Part shown: positions 7,387 through 12,302 of the stretch, in pieces
Numbering within the stretch: the first letter of the stretch is position 1
How the letters are laid out: every line of letters begins with the position of its first letter
Assembly (NCBI GenBank): GCA_040007395.1
Contig: JBDTVG010000249.1
Location: 1-12,302, forward strand
Source of the DNA: DATGFK01 sp040007395
GTDB taxonomy: Bacteria; Chloroflexota; Anaerolineae; Aggregatilineales; UBA2796
Direction of reading: 5' to 3'
DNA length: 12,302 nt
Notes under the pieces: model-generated
Database searches by the model: none
The model's input: only the letters and a program-made list of their open reading frames with translations
Told to the model about the DNA's origin: nothing
Translations under genes and position numbers: made by a program

Positions 7387-7428
7387 AAAACCCCGGCAGT
7401 CGATAGCTAAATCGACTGTACCGGGGTT
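7387..7428 (-). terminator. Riboswitch expression-platform terminator
   Basis: A very stable stem is formed on the minus strand by AACCCCGG plus CAGTCGAT pairing with ATCGACTG plus CCGGGGTT. There is a two-base bulge and a six-base loop, and TTTT follows. It sits between the cobalamin aptamer and btuC, where a B12-dependent terminator is expected. An upstream minus-strand GGGGTAGG (7492-7485) can pair with CCAACCCC (7430-7423) with one mismatch and is a candidate antiterminator. Confidence 0.75.
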
Positions 7429-7511
7429 GGAACTTCTGACAATAATGACTAACCACCAATACTGGCAGTTAGTGTGTCATGTTCCCTACCCCTTACCACG
7501 AAGGTTGGAAC

Positions 7512-7648
7512 ACGATGAAGGTGGGCGACCTGACTCCGTGAGTTAACCTCACGTTACAGTTGCGGGACAGTGCTGGACTGATCCACGAGGGATTTCACCA
7601 GCTTCGCCATTATGCTCTGCCATCCGGGGCGATGAGCACCTTGATCGT
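7512..7648 (-). ncRNA. Cobalamin (AdoCbl) riboswitch aptamer
   Basis: Read on the minus strand, this region carries the conserved cobalamin aptamer elements in the right order. They are GGTGCTC of P2, GAGCATAATGGCGAAG and GCTGGTGAAATCCC of the core, TGTCCCGCAACTGTAA, then GAGTCAGG followed by the ACCTTC-type B12-box end. P1 closes with ACGAT (7648-7644) pairing with ATCGT (7516-7512). A variable arm, CGTGAG/CTCACG around five bases (7537-7553), lies between the two conserved boxes. In this family, B12 binding shuts off downstream genes, so the importer operon should be on when B12 is scarce. A further minor hairpin (7449-7472, CTAAC/GTTAG with CCA/TGG) lies between the aptamer and the terminator. 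Confidence 0.95.
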
Positions 7649-7679
7649 CTGTATTCGATTGCCGAACACTACCACGCTT

Positions 7680-7707
7680 ATTCTACAGTATTTTCGAGTT
7701 GGCGCAA
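7680..7707 (-). promoter_or_regulatory. Candidate promoter of the B12 importer operon
   Basis: On the minus strand TTGCGC (7707-7702) and TAGAAT (7685-7680) are spaced by 16 bases. The -10 matches consensus at five of six positions and the -35 at three. Transcription would start near 7673, about 25 bases before the aptamer, the expected geometry for a riboswitch leader. Confidence 0.45.
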
Positions 7708-7765
7708 TAGCAAGACCAGGTCAAACGCCTCAAAAATAAGCGCACAGCAATGAGGGATTGGACGC

Positions 7766-7827
7766 GGACAACGCAGGCGTTGCCCCTGCAAAATTGGCTG
7801 GCTGTAGGGACAGGGCAAGCCCTGTCC
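7766..7827. repeat. Pair of REP-like palindromes
   Basis: Two compact palindromes lie in the gap between the riboswitch promoter and the Fe-S oxidoreductase gene. The first, 7766-7785, is CAACGC-AG-GCGTTG, with outer GG/CC pairs and one A/C mismatch. The second, 7808-7827, is a perfect nine-base stem, GGACAGGGC, with a two-base AA loop. Neither has a T run. Their form (short, almost loopless, GC-rich) fits dispersed intergenic palindromes. The second may also serve to protect or end the Fe-S oxidoreductase mRNA. Confidence 0.6.
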
Positions 7828-7877
7828 GCTGAATGGTTCTTGTTTTTGATTCGATGCGTTTACCCCAGTCGCCCCGA

Positions 7878-9995
7878 TTACAACGCCCCAGCGACGATCT
7901 CCGCCACATCGCGCACAGCGATTTGGTCAGTCACGCCCTTTGATTGTGCCGCCGAGCCGAGCATGACCGTGCAGAATGGGCAGGCCACCGCGACGGTGGA
8001 TGCGCCTGTACTCATGGCTTCTTCCAACCGAATCTGGTTGACTGGGTGTTCCTGATGCGTTTCCATCCAGACTTGCGCCCCGCCACCGCCGCAGCATAAG
8101 CCTTTTTCACGGCTGCGTGCCATCTCGATCACGTTCACACCGGGGACAGAATCGAGCATGGCTCGCGGCGCGTTGAATTCACCGTTGTAGCGCCCCAGAT
8201 AGCACGAGTCGTGGAACGTGATCGTTTCGTCGCGGGTTAGGTGCGGCTTGATCTTGCCCTCTTGAATCAGCTTGGCGATATAGATGCTGTGGTGCGCGAC
8301 TTTGTAGTCGCCGCCAAACTGCGGAAACTCATTCTTAAACGTGTTGAAGCAGTGCGGGCAGTGCGTAATGATTACATTGAATGTGTACTGGTTAAACGTT
8401 TCAATGTTGGCCTGCGCGCTTGCCTGATAGAGCGGTTCATTGCCGCCGCGTCGCGCCCATTCGCAATGGCAGTGTTCTTCTTCACCGAGGATCGCCCAAT
8501 CGATGCCCGCCTTATTGAGAATTTCCGCAACGGCGCGAGTTGTGCGCTGGCTGTTCGGATCAAACGCTCCGGCACAGCCAACCCAGTACAGCACGTCGCA
8601 TCGCTTTTTATCCGCCAAAAGGGGAACCTCGAAGTCGAGTCCCTTTGTCCAGTCCAGACGGCTACCCCGATTGCCCCAAGGATTGCCTGACCGTTCCGCG
8701 TTGGTAAACGTGTTCTGCAACAACTTCGGCGCGTCCGATTCCATCATGACCAGATCGCGGCGCATATCGACAATTGAGTCTACATGCTCGATCAGCACCG
8801 GGCATTCGTAGACGCAAGCGCGACACGTTGTGCAAGCCCACAACGCCCCCTCACTGATGCGTGTGCCTGTCACCTGAAGATCGCCGCCGGGAGTCTCATT
8901 GCCGCTTGCGTGCGGACCAAGCGGAAGCAAACCCTGATAGGCGGTCAGGCTGTCGCGAATGTCAAGAATCACCTGTTTGGGGTTAAGCGGTGTCCCCGCC
9001 ATATAGGCTGGACAAGCCGCCTGACAGCGCCCACACTCGGTACACGCATCGCCGTTGAGCAACTGAAACGAACTGAAATCGGTTAGCTTGGCAACGCCGA
9101 ACTGCTCGATCTTTTCATCTTCAAGATTGAGCGTAGCAAGCTGTCCGGCGGGACGCATCGAACTAAAGAAAATGTTGAGCGGACTGTAAATGATATGACG
9201 CAGCGGCATTTCCAGCATGGTCGCGATGAACGCGAACACTTGCAGGACGTGAAACCACCATGTTGTCCGGTGAACGACCAACAGTGTATTCAAGAATGCG
9301 ACGCCCGCCGGACTCGCCCAATCGTGGGTCGGACTGAGCGCCAAGGCCGCCTTGCCGATCCAGTAGCCGACGATGGAATATTGCCCCCACCAGAACTTCG
9401 CCCCATAGACCGCATCGACATAGCCCAAGCGCAGCCCTTCGATGAGCAGCCCAGTTAGCACAAACAGCCACAATTGAAATAGCACCCACACAAATCCAGC
9501 GTTATAGGTGAGTTTGCTAGTGAGTTTGCTCAAGCGCCGAATCAGCGCAATGCTCAACCCGACCATGAAGATCAGGCTGAACGCATCGAGGATCACTTTG
9601 TAGAGCAGATAAAACGTACCGGACAGCAGCTTGATATTGAACAAGGGCAGCGTCACATCTGCGTCAATCGTTGCCAGCACTGTCCCAACAAAGAAGATCG
9701 TGAAGCCGCTGAAAATGGCAAGGTGCATCGCGCCGGGGATACTGTCGCGCAGGATGCGCCACTGCCCCAGCGCATATTTGATCACGCGCCCGATACGCTC
9801 CGCGAGATGGTCAAGCGGGAGATCGCCTTGCCCCTGCCGCCACGCCTGAATCCGCAGATACAGCCGCCCCGCGAAGATCAGCACCGCGAAGGCGATCAGC
9901 GCATACATGAAGGGCTGTGTCCCCTCGACGTTCCAATAAGTCCAGCGGCAGGCGTTGGTCATGTCGGCACATTGCGGCGGCAGTTGGGGGAACAT
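7878..9995 (-). CDS. Membrane-bound HdrCB/EtfD-type Fe-S oxidoreductase
   Basis: This 705-residue fusion probably passes electrons between a soluble donor and the membrane quinone pool. The N-terminal part (about 28-275) is a NarI-like cytochrome b domain with helices near 28-45, 88-110, 127-152, 165-187 and 240-262. His91, His242 and His249 are plausible heme ligands. A two-cluster ferredoxin domain follows, with Cys318/321/324/328 and Cys388/391/394/398. Two CCG (cysteine-rich) domains close the protein: Cys474, Cys509/511, Cys546/549, then Cys597, CysCys634/635, Cys672/675. The first CCG centre reads Cys-His-Cys rather than Cys-Cys-Gly. The architecture matches heterodisulfide-reductase-related proteins such as EtfD, which accept electrons from electron-transfer flavoprotein in fatty acid oxidation. 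No etfAB gene is in the window, so the partner is unknown. The ATG at 9995 has no good ribosome binding site; an in-frame ATG at 9962 is an alternative. Its first 18 codons recur at 11351-11405. Confidence 0.85.
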   Translation of the reverse strand: MFPQLPPQCADMTNACRWTYWNVEGTQPFMYALIAFAVLIFAGRLYLRIQAWRQGQGDLPLDHLAERIGRVIKYALGQWRILRDSIPGAMHLAIFSGFTIFFVGTVLATIDADVTLPLFNIKLLSGTFYLLYKVILDAFSLIFMVGLSIALIRRLSKLTSKLTYNAGFVWVLFQLWLFVLTGLLIEGLRLGYVDAVYGAKFWWGQYSIVGYWIGKAALALSPTHDWASPAGVAFLNTLLVVHRTTWWFHVLQVFAFIATMLEMPLRHIIYSPLNIFFSSMRPAGQLATLNLEDEKIEQFGVAKLTDFSSFQLLNGDACTECGRCQAACPAYMAGTPLNPKQVILDIRDSLTAYQGLLPLGPHASGNETPGGDLQVTGTRISEGALWACTTCRACVYECPVLIEHVDSIVDMRRDLVMMESDAPKLLQNTFTNAERSGNPWGNRGSRLDWTKGLDFEVPLLADKKRCDVLYWVGCAGAFDPNSQRTTRAVAEILNKAGIDWAILGEEEHCHCEWARRGGNEPLYQASAQANIETFNQYTFNVIITHCPHCFNTFKNEFPQFGGDYKVAHHSIYIAKLIQEGKIKPHLTRDETITFHDSCYLGRYNGEFNAPRAMLDSVPGVNVIEMARSREKGLCCGGGGAQVWMETHQEHPVNQIRLEEAMSTGASTVAVACPFCTVMLGSAAQSKGVTDQIAVRDVAEIVAGAL

Positions 9996-10025
9996 AAGGT
10001 TTTATTCGGCTCCGACCAAAATATT
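9941..10025 (-). repeat. Direct repeat, copy 1 (5' end and leader of the Fe-S oxidoreductase gene)
   Basis: These 85 bases span the first 18 codons of the oxidoreductase gene and about 30 bases of its leader. They recur in the same orientation at 11351-11434 with three substitutions and one single-base indel; the first 49 bases are identical. Beyond 10025 the two copies differ, although scattered shared words (for example GAGGC) hint at diverged homology. Confidence 0.9.
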
Positions 10026-10118
10026 CTTGCAAAATTGTGGAAATAAGTAACGAGGCGAGTGTAGCATGTGCGTCAGGCGAGGGCAAAATAATGAAACGAG
10101 ATAACTACTTAGCGATGG

Positions 10119-10457
10119 CTAAGGGGTTGACCAAAGTATTGTTTCATGTTCAGTCTTACTCTCAAACTGTTCAATGATAGTTGTATGACCTGTTTCATTA
10201 GTACTGAACCGGACAATGCGCTCAGAAGATAAGCTGTATGTAAAACCCTCTGTGCCATCTAGGTAAAAGTTTGCCCCACTAATTGACCAACTGACAGACT
10301 TCAGGGTCATCATAAATCTGGAACTGGTCGCAAAGTGTCTATCGTGTCCAGCCGCACGGTTGCGACTAATCGATTCGTTAATCCAGAGACGTTTTCCAAC
10401 AAACGCCTTAAAAATTTCGTATAGACCTTCAACATCGTAATTTACTAACCCACTCAT
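10119..10457 (-). CDS. Hypothetical small protein, last gene of the accessory block
   Basis: I do not recognise this 112-residue protein. It has no signal peptide or membrane helix. The composition is aromatic and Ser/Thr-rich with alternating patterns in the C-terminal two thirds (for example SVSWSISGANFYL and GFTYSLSSERIVRFS), suggesting a small beta-sheet protein. Its ATG lies four bases after the stop of the TPR gene, with AGG about nine bases upstream, so the two are almost certainly co-transcribed. Its size, AT-rich coding sequence and place next to a TPR gene would suit an accessory or immunity-type protein, but nothing in the sequence proves that. A six-base hairpin (10108-10123) overlaps the stop codon and may be a weak terminator. 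Confidence 0.6.
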   Translation of the reverse strand: MSGLVNYDVEGLYEIFKAFVGKRLWINESISRNRAAGHDRHFATSSRFMMTLKSVSWSISGANFYLDGTEGFTYSLSSERIVRFSTNETGHTTIIEQFESKTEHETILWSTP

Positions 10458-10461
10458 ATTG

Positions 10462-10944
10462 CTAGACCTGTTGCTGCCACTTCTCTACCGCTTGCTGTAG
10501 GTTAATACTACCCCGATCTACTCCTAATTCCAACGCCTTTTCACCATCGGATACTGCCATTGCATAGTTTTCTTGCTTGGCATAAACATACGCACGATTT
10601 GCATATACTTCGTCAAGTGTTGGATCAAGGGCGAGTGCTTTATTGCAATCAGCAATGGCTTGCTCATAGTCGCCTTTATCCATATAGGCTAAACCTCGAC
10701 AAGCATAGGCTTGTGCATAGTTTGAATCGAGGCGAAGCGCTTCATTACAATCGTCAATCCCTTTATCATAATCGCCTACAGCGGTATAAGCTAACCCTCG
10801 TGACACATAAGAAGCTATATCGTCTGGATTAAGTCGTATAACCTCAGTCCATTCTTGAATAGCTAAATTGTAGCTTCCTCTATAGGCATAGGCTGATGCA
10901 CGTAGGTTATGACGCTCTAGATCACTCATTGCATTATTACTCAT
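10462..10944 (-). CDS. Tetratricopeptide repeat protein
   Basis: This 160-residue protein is made almost entirely of four TPR units at about residues 11-40, 44-74, 78-108 and 112-141. They show the usual pattern of small residues and Tyr (for example RGLAYMDKGDYEQAIADCNKA, split here as RGLAYMDKGDY and EQAIADCNKA). Such solenoids bind partner proteins or peptides. There is no signal peptide or membrane helix, so it is expected to be cytosolic. The ATG at 10944 lacks a clear ribosome binding site; an in-frame ATG five codons later (10929) is possible. It sits between two unrecognised small genes in the same direction, in the block bracketed by the oxidoreductase 5'-end repeats. TPR type is certain; the partner is unknown. 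Confidence 0.85.
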   Translation of the reverse strand: MSNNAMSDLERHNLRASAYAYRGSYNLAIQEWTEVIRLNPDDIASYVSRGLAYTAVGDYDKGIDDCNEALRLDSNYAQAYACRGLAYMDKGDYEQAIADCNKALALDPTLDEVYANRAYVYAKQENYAMAVSDGEKALELGVDRGSINLQQAVEKWQQQV

Positions 10945-10979
10945 TCAGGACTTTTGCCTTGCTGGTACTGCCGATTTCG

Positions 10980-11228
10980 TTAATACTGAAAAGCCTCATC
11001 ATCGTGGGAGTCGTCAGCAAAGTTAAACCCTAACAATTCGAGCAAATCTGAGGCGGCTATTGACACGCCTGCTCCTCTGCCGCGTTCATGAATCCCAACT
11101 AAATCTAGTGGATTAGCACCAATTTCTTCATTAATAGTTTTTTCTAAATCCAGCCAGATATTAACGAGGTGTATCAATTCGGTGCGTGTTGGTGTTGCAC
11201 TATCCTCATCTTCTTGATATATGCCCAT
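10980..11228 (-). CDS. Hypothetical small acidic protein
   Basis: I do not recognise this 82-residue acidic protein. It has a polar, acidic N-terminus, a predicted helix at about 16-38 (ELIHLVNIWLDLEKTINEEI), a Gly/Arg loop (HERGRGAG) and a second helix at about 54-67 (IAASDLLELLGF). It ends with an acidic tail. There is no signal or membrane helix. AGGA lies eight bases before the ATG. The start overlaps the end of a short upstream frame (11206-11382) by 23 bases, and the TPR gene begins 35 bases after its stop, so the three cassette genes read as one transcription unit. Confidence 0.55.
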   Translation of the reverse strand: MGIYQEDEDSATPTRTELIHLVNIWLDLEKTINEEIGANPLDLVGIHERGRGAGVSIAASDLLELLGFNFADDSHDDEAFQY

Positions 11229-11382
11229 CAGCCTTATCCTGTATGCTCAATCCGTTCCTAAATATCCCGATCAAAATCACTATCATACTAGCGGCAAACA
11301 CTAACACCCCGCCGCCAATTGTTATGTTGAGGCCAAGCAAGCGCTCGACATCCAGCGGCAGGCGTTGGTCATGTCGGCACAT
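11206..11382 (-). pseudogene. Chimeric 58-codon frame ending in a membrane-protein tail
   Basis: This open frame of 58 codons starts at an ATG inside the duplicated oxidoreductase 5' segment, but in the +1 frame. After the repeat boundary (about 11350) it enters a natural-looking sequence: LPLDVERLLGLN, a clear hydrophobic helix (about residues 20-42, including GGGVLVFAASMIVILIG), then a short basic/polar tail ending HISRR. The helix and tail look like the C-terminal end of a membrane protein whose 5' part was lost when the repeat was created. It might equally be translated as a single-helix small protein, but no ribosome binding site precedes the ATG. It overlaps the next gene by 23 bases. 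Confidence 0.4.
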
Positions 11383-11405
11383 TGCGGCGGCAGTTGGGGA
11401 AACAT
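11322..11405 (-). pseudogene. Truncated 5' copy of the Fe-S oxidoreductase gene
   Basis: From an ATG at 11405 this frame encodes MFPQLPPQCADMTNACRW, identical to the first 18 residues of the oxidoreductase. It then diverges to MSSACLAST and stops. It is a displaced gene start, 27 codons long, joined to unrelated sequence. It belongs to direct repeat copy 2 and probably keeps whatever promoter the oxidoreductase gene originally had. Confidence 0.75.
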
Positions 11406-11434
11406 CAGGTTTATTCGTCTCCGACCAAAATATT
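11351..11434 (-). repeat. Direct repeat, copy 2 (displaced oxidoreductase 5' end and leader)
   Basis: These 84 bases match 9941-10025 with three substitutions and one indel, in the same orientation, 1.4 kb away. Together the copies bracket the genes at 10119-11228. The right boundary is sharp near 11434 and the left near 11350. Confidence 0.9.
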
Positions 11435-11519
11435 GTTAACGTTTACGCGGAATTATGAGGCAAAGATACCACATAACCACGCTAATTCAGTACTTTAATC
11501 CAATACAGGTCTAATTCCT

Positions 11520-11578
11520 CGCGGCTTGCCGCGTGACTGTGGATTTGAAGTTGATACTCCGTAGCTTGCTGCGGAGTA
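11520..11578. repeat. Two REP-like palindromes in a gene-free stretch
   Basis: The stretch 11435-11644 holds no credible gene. It contains two near-loopless palindromes: CGCGGC-TT-GCCGCG (11520-11533), and TACTCCGTAGC pairing with GCTGCGGAGTA around TT (11555-11578, one T/G wobble). Both share the GCTTGC apex, and the palindrome at 7808-7827 has the reverse-complement apex GCAAGC. This suggests one family of dispersed intergenic repeats. They may also end transcripts of the gene at 11645-12302. Confidence 0.6.
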
Positions 11579-11644
11579 GTTCATTTATGATCTCCTCTAC
11601 TTAATCAAGGGCTTGGCTTTCTTAATGACCGTTATCTAAGACAT

Positions 11645-12302
11645 TTAGGGTGCAGGAATCCATCCCAATCCTACAACATTTCCTGTAGCTTGATAGGAGC
11701 TAATTCGGTTAGTCTTCGGATCAACAAAAGTAAACCCTTTATCGTAACTGGTTCGGCACCAATACACATCCATTGGACTGTTGGGCGTGGCATATGCAAG
11801 GAAACGACCATCCGGTGACCAACTGAAGCGACATCCCGGTGCTAGAGATAAGCCTCGCTGTAAACGCCGCCCATCAAAAGTCCCAAGTTGCAGCCTGAAT
11901 TGCACTTTACCAGAGGATTCATCTACTGTCTGGTAGACAATTTGTTTGGAGATCGGATTCATGAGCCATTGATCTAATCTGGCATTATTTAGTAGATGCT
12001 CAGTGCCTCCGGGCCATTGGTAACTCGCCATTTGCTGAAAGCTATCGGAACTTTGGGGGTCGAGGAAATGTCGTATCGCCCAACTCCCTATCAATAATGT
12101 GTGGTCATCGAACCAGAACGTGTGATGAATCCCGAACTCAATCACTGGATCTTTGCGTTTGGATTGAACACGATTCAATTTAGCTACAATATCGGTAACT
12201 TGATCAATCTTTCCTGAGCCAAGATCCCAAATAGTGATTTCGCCATAAGCGCTGGAATCACACCCGTTCGTCGTAAAACCGAATCGCGAGGAGCTCGGCC
12301 GG
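11645..12302 (-). CDS. WD40/TolB-type beta-propeller protein, C-terminal part
   Basis: The frame stays open to the right edge of the window, so the true start lies outside. The TTG at 12178 is not a convincing start. About 218 residues are visible. Two propeller-type strands are recognisable: GEITIWDLGSGKI near the visible N-terminal end (coded by about 12209-12244), and FSWSPDGRFLAYATPN further on, a TolB/WD40-like blade motif. The protein ends GNVVGLGWIPAP. Such domains are protein-binding scaffolds and are common in large regulatory or kinase-linked proteins of Chloroflexota, but the domain partner is off-window. AT content is higher than in the metabolic genes. Confidence 0.65.
   Translation of the reverse strand, partial: RPSSSRFGFTTNGCDSSAYGEITIWDLGSGKIDQVTDIVAKLNRVQSKRKDPVIEFGIHHTFWFDDHTLLIGSWAIRHFLDPQSSDSFQQMASYQWPGGTEHLLNNARLDQWLMNPISKQIVYQTVDESSGKVQFRLQLGTFDGRRLQRGLSLAPGCRFSWSPDGRFLAYATPNSPMDVYWCRTSYDKGFTFVDPKTNRISSYQATGNVVGLGWIPAP

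Noticed and set aside
7349..7546. Plus-strand ORF of 65 codons
   Set aside because: It runs through the antisense of the riboswitch terminator and aptamer; the RNA structure explains the sequence.
7766..7827. Possible CRISPR array or MITE
   Set aside because: There are only two different palindromes, no repeat-spacer periodicity and no matching terminal repeats or target duplication.
7750..8055. Plus-strand ORF of 101 codons
   Set aside because: It runs antisense through the REP palindromes and the oxidoreductase 3' end, without domain features.
9811..10086. Minus-strand ORF of 91 codons overlapping the oxidoreductase start
   Set aside because: It is the +1 frame of the oxidoreductase 5' end and becomes Arg/Ala-rich after the repeat boundary. 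It matters only because the same frame is what becomes the chimeric ORF at 11206-11382.
12176..12178. TTG as start codon of the beta-propeller gene
   Set aside because: The frame remains open to the window edge and the upstream residues include a WD40-like strand, so the gene is truncated by the window.
12285..12302. Possible non-native sequence (GAGCTCGGCCGG) at the right edge
   Set aside because: It is restriction-site-like, but the reading frame continues through it, and a few bases cannot distinguish vector or adaptor from native sequence.

Overview
The window looks like a chromosomal segment of a free-living bacterium, most likely a member of the Chloroflexota. That assignment is an inference from protein style and dispersed palindromes, not from a marker gene. 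Its GC-rich, conserved genes are interrupted or flanked by AT-richer stretches carrying small, poorly conserved genes. No transposase, integrase, tRNA, rRNA or CRISPR array is visible.

Layout, left to right. (1) 13-528(-): a two-helix membrane protein of unknown function. (2) 613-2514(-): acetyl-CoA synthetase, with a hairpin terminator after it and a TATAAT box and good ribosome binding site before it. (3) 2622-3836(+): a DUF89/ARMT1-type metal-dependent phosphatase, divergent from acs. (4) 3862-4257(-): an orphan colicin-D-type immunity protein, lying between the real 3' end of the DUF89 gene and a second, degenerate copy of that 3' end (4289-4352). (5) 4405-7326(-): a three-gene ABC importer operon (permease, binding protein, ATPase; BtuC-BtuF-BtuD type). 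A textbook cobalamin riboswitch (7512-7648) precedes it, with a strong terminator hairpin (7387-7428) and a second hairpin (7329-7358) that covers the permease ribosome binding site. Substrate and regulation therefore agree: this is vitamin B12/corrinoid uptake. (6) 7766-7827: dispersed palindromes. (7) 7878-9995(-): a fused membrane cytochrome b / Fe-S oxidoreductase of the HdrB/C-EtfD type. (8) 10119-11228(-): three small genes (unknown, TPR protein, unknown), followed on the plus strand by a second copy (11351-11434) of the 5' end of the Fe-S oxidoreductase gene and its leader. (9) 11520-11578: two more palindromes. (10) 11645-12302(-): the C-terminal part of a WD40/TolB-type beta-propeller protein that runs off the right edge.

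The most unusual structure is the repeated pattern at two loci. In each, a block of small accessory genes is bracketed by direct repeats (about 63 bp and about 85 bp) that copy one terminus of the adjoining conserved gene: the 3' end for DUF89, the 5' end for the Fe-S oxidoreductase. This looks like a class of small integrase-less cassettes that insert at gene ends and leave a displaced gene-end remnant. In metabolic terms the conserved genes cover acetate activation, electron input to the quinone pool, metabolite repair and B12 uptake.
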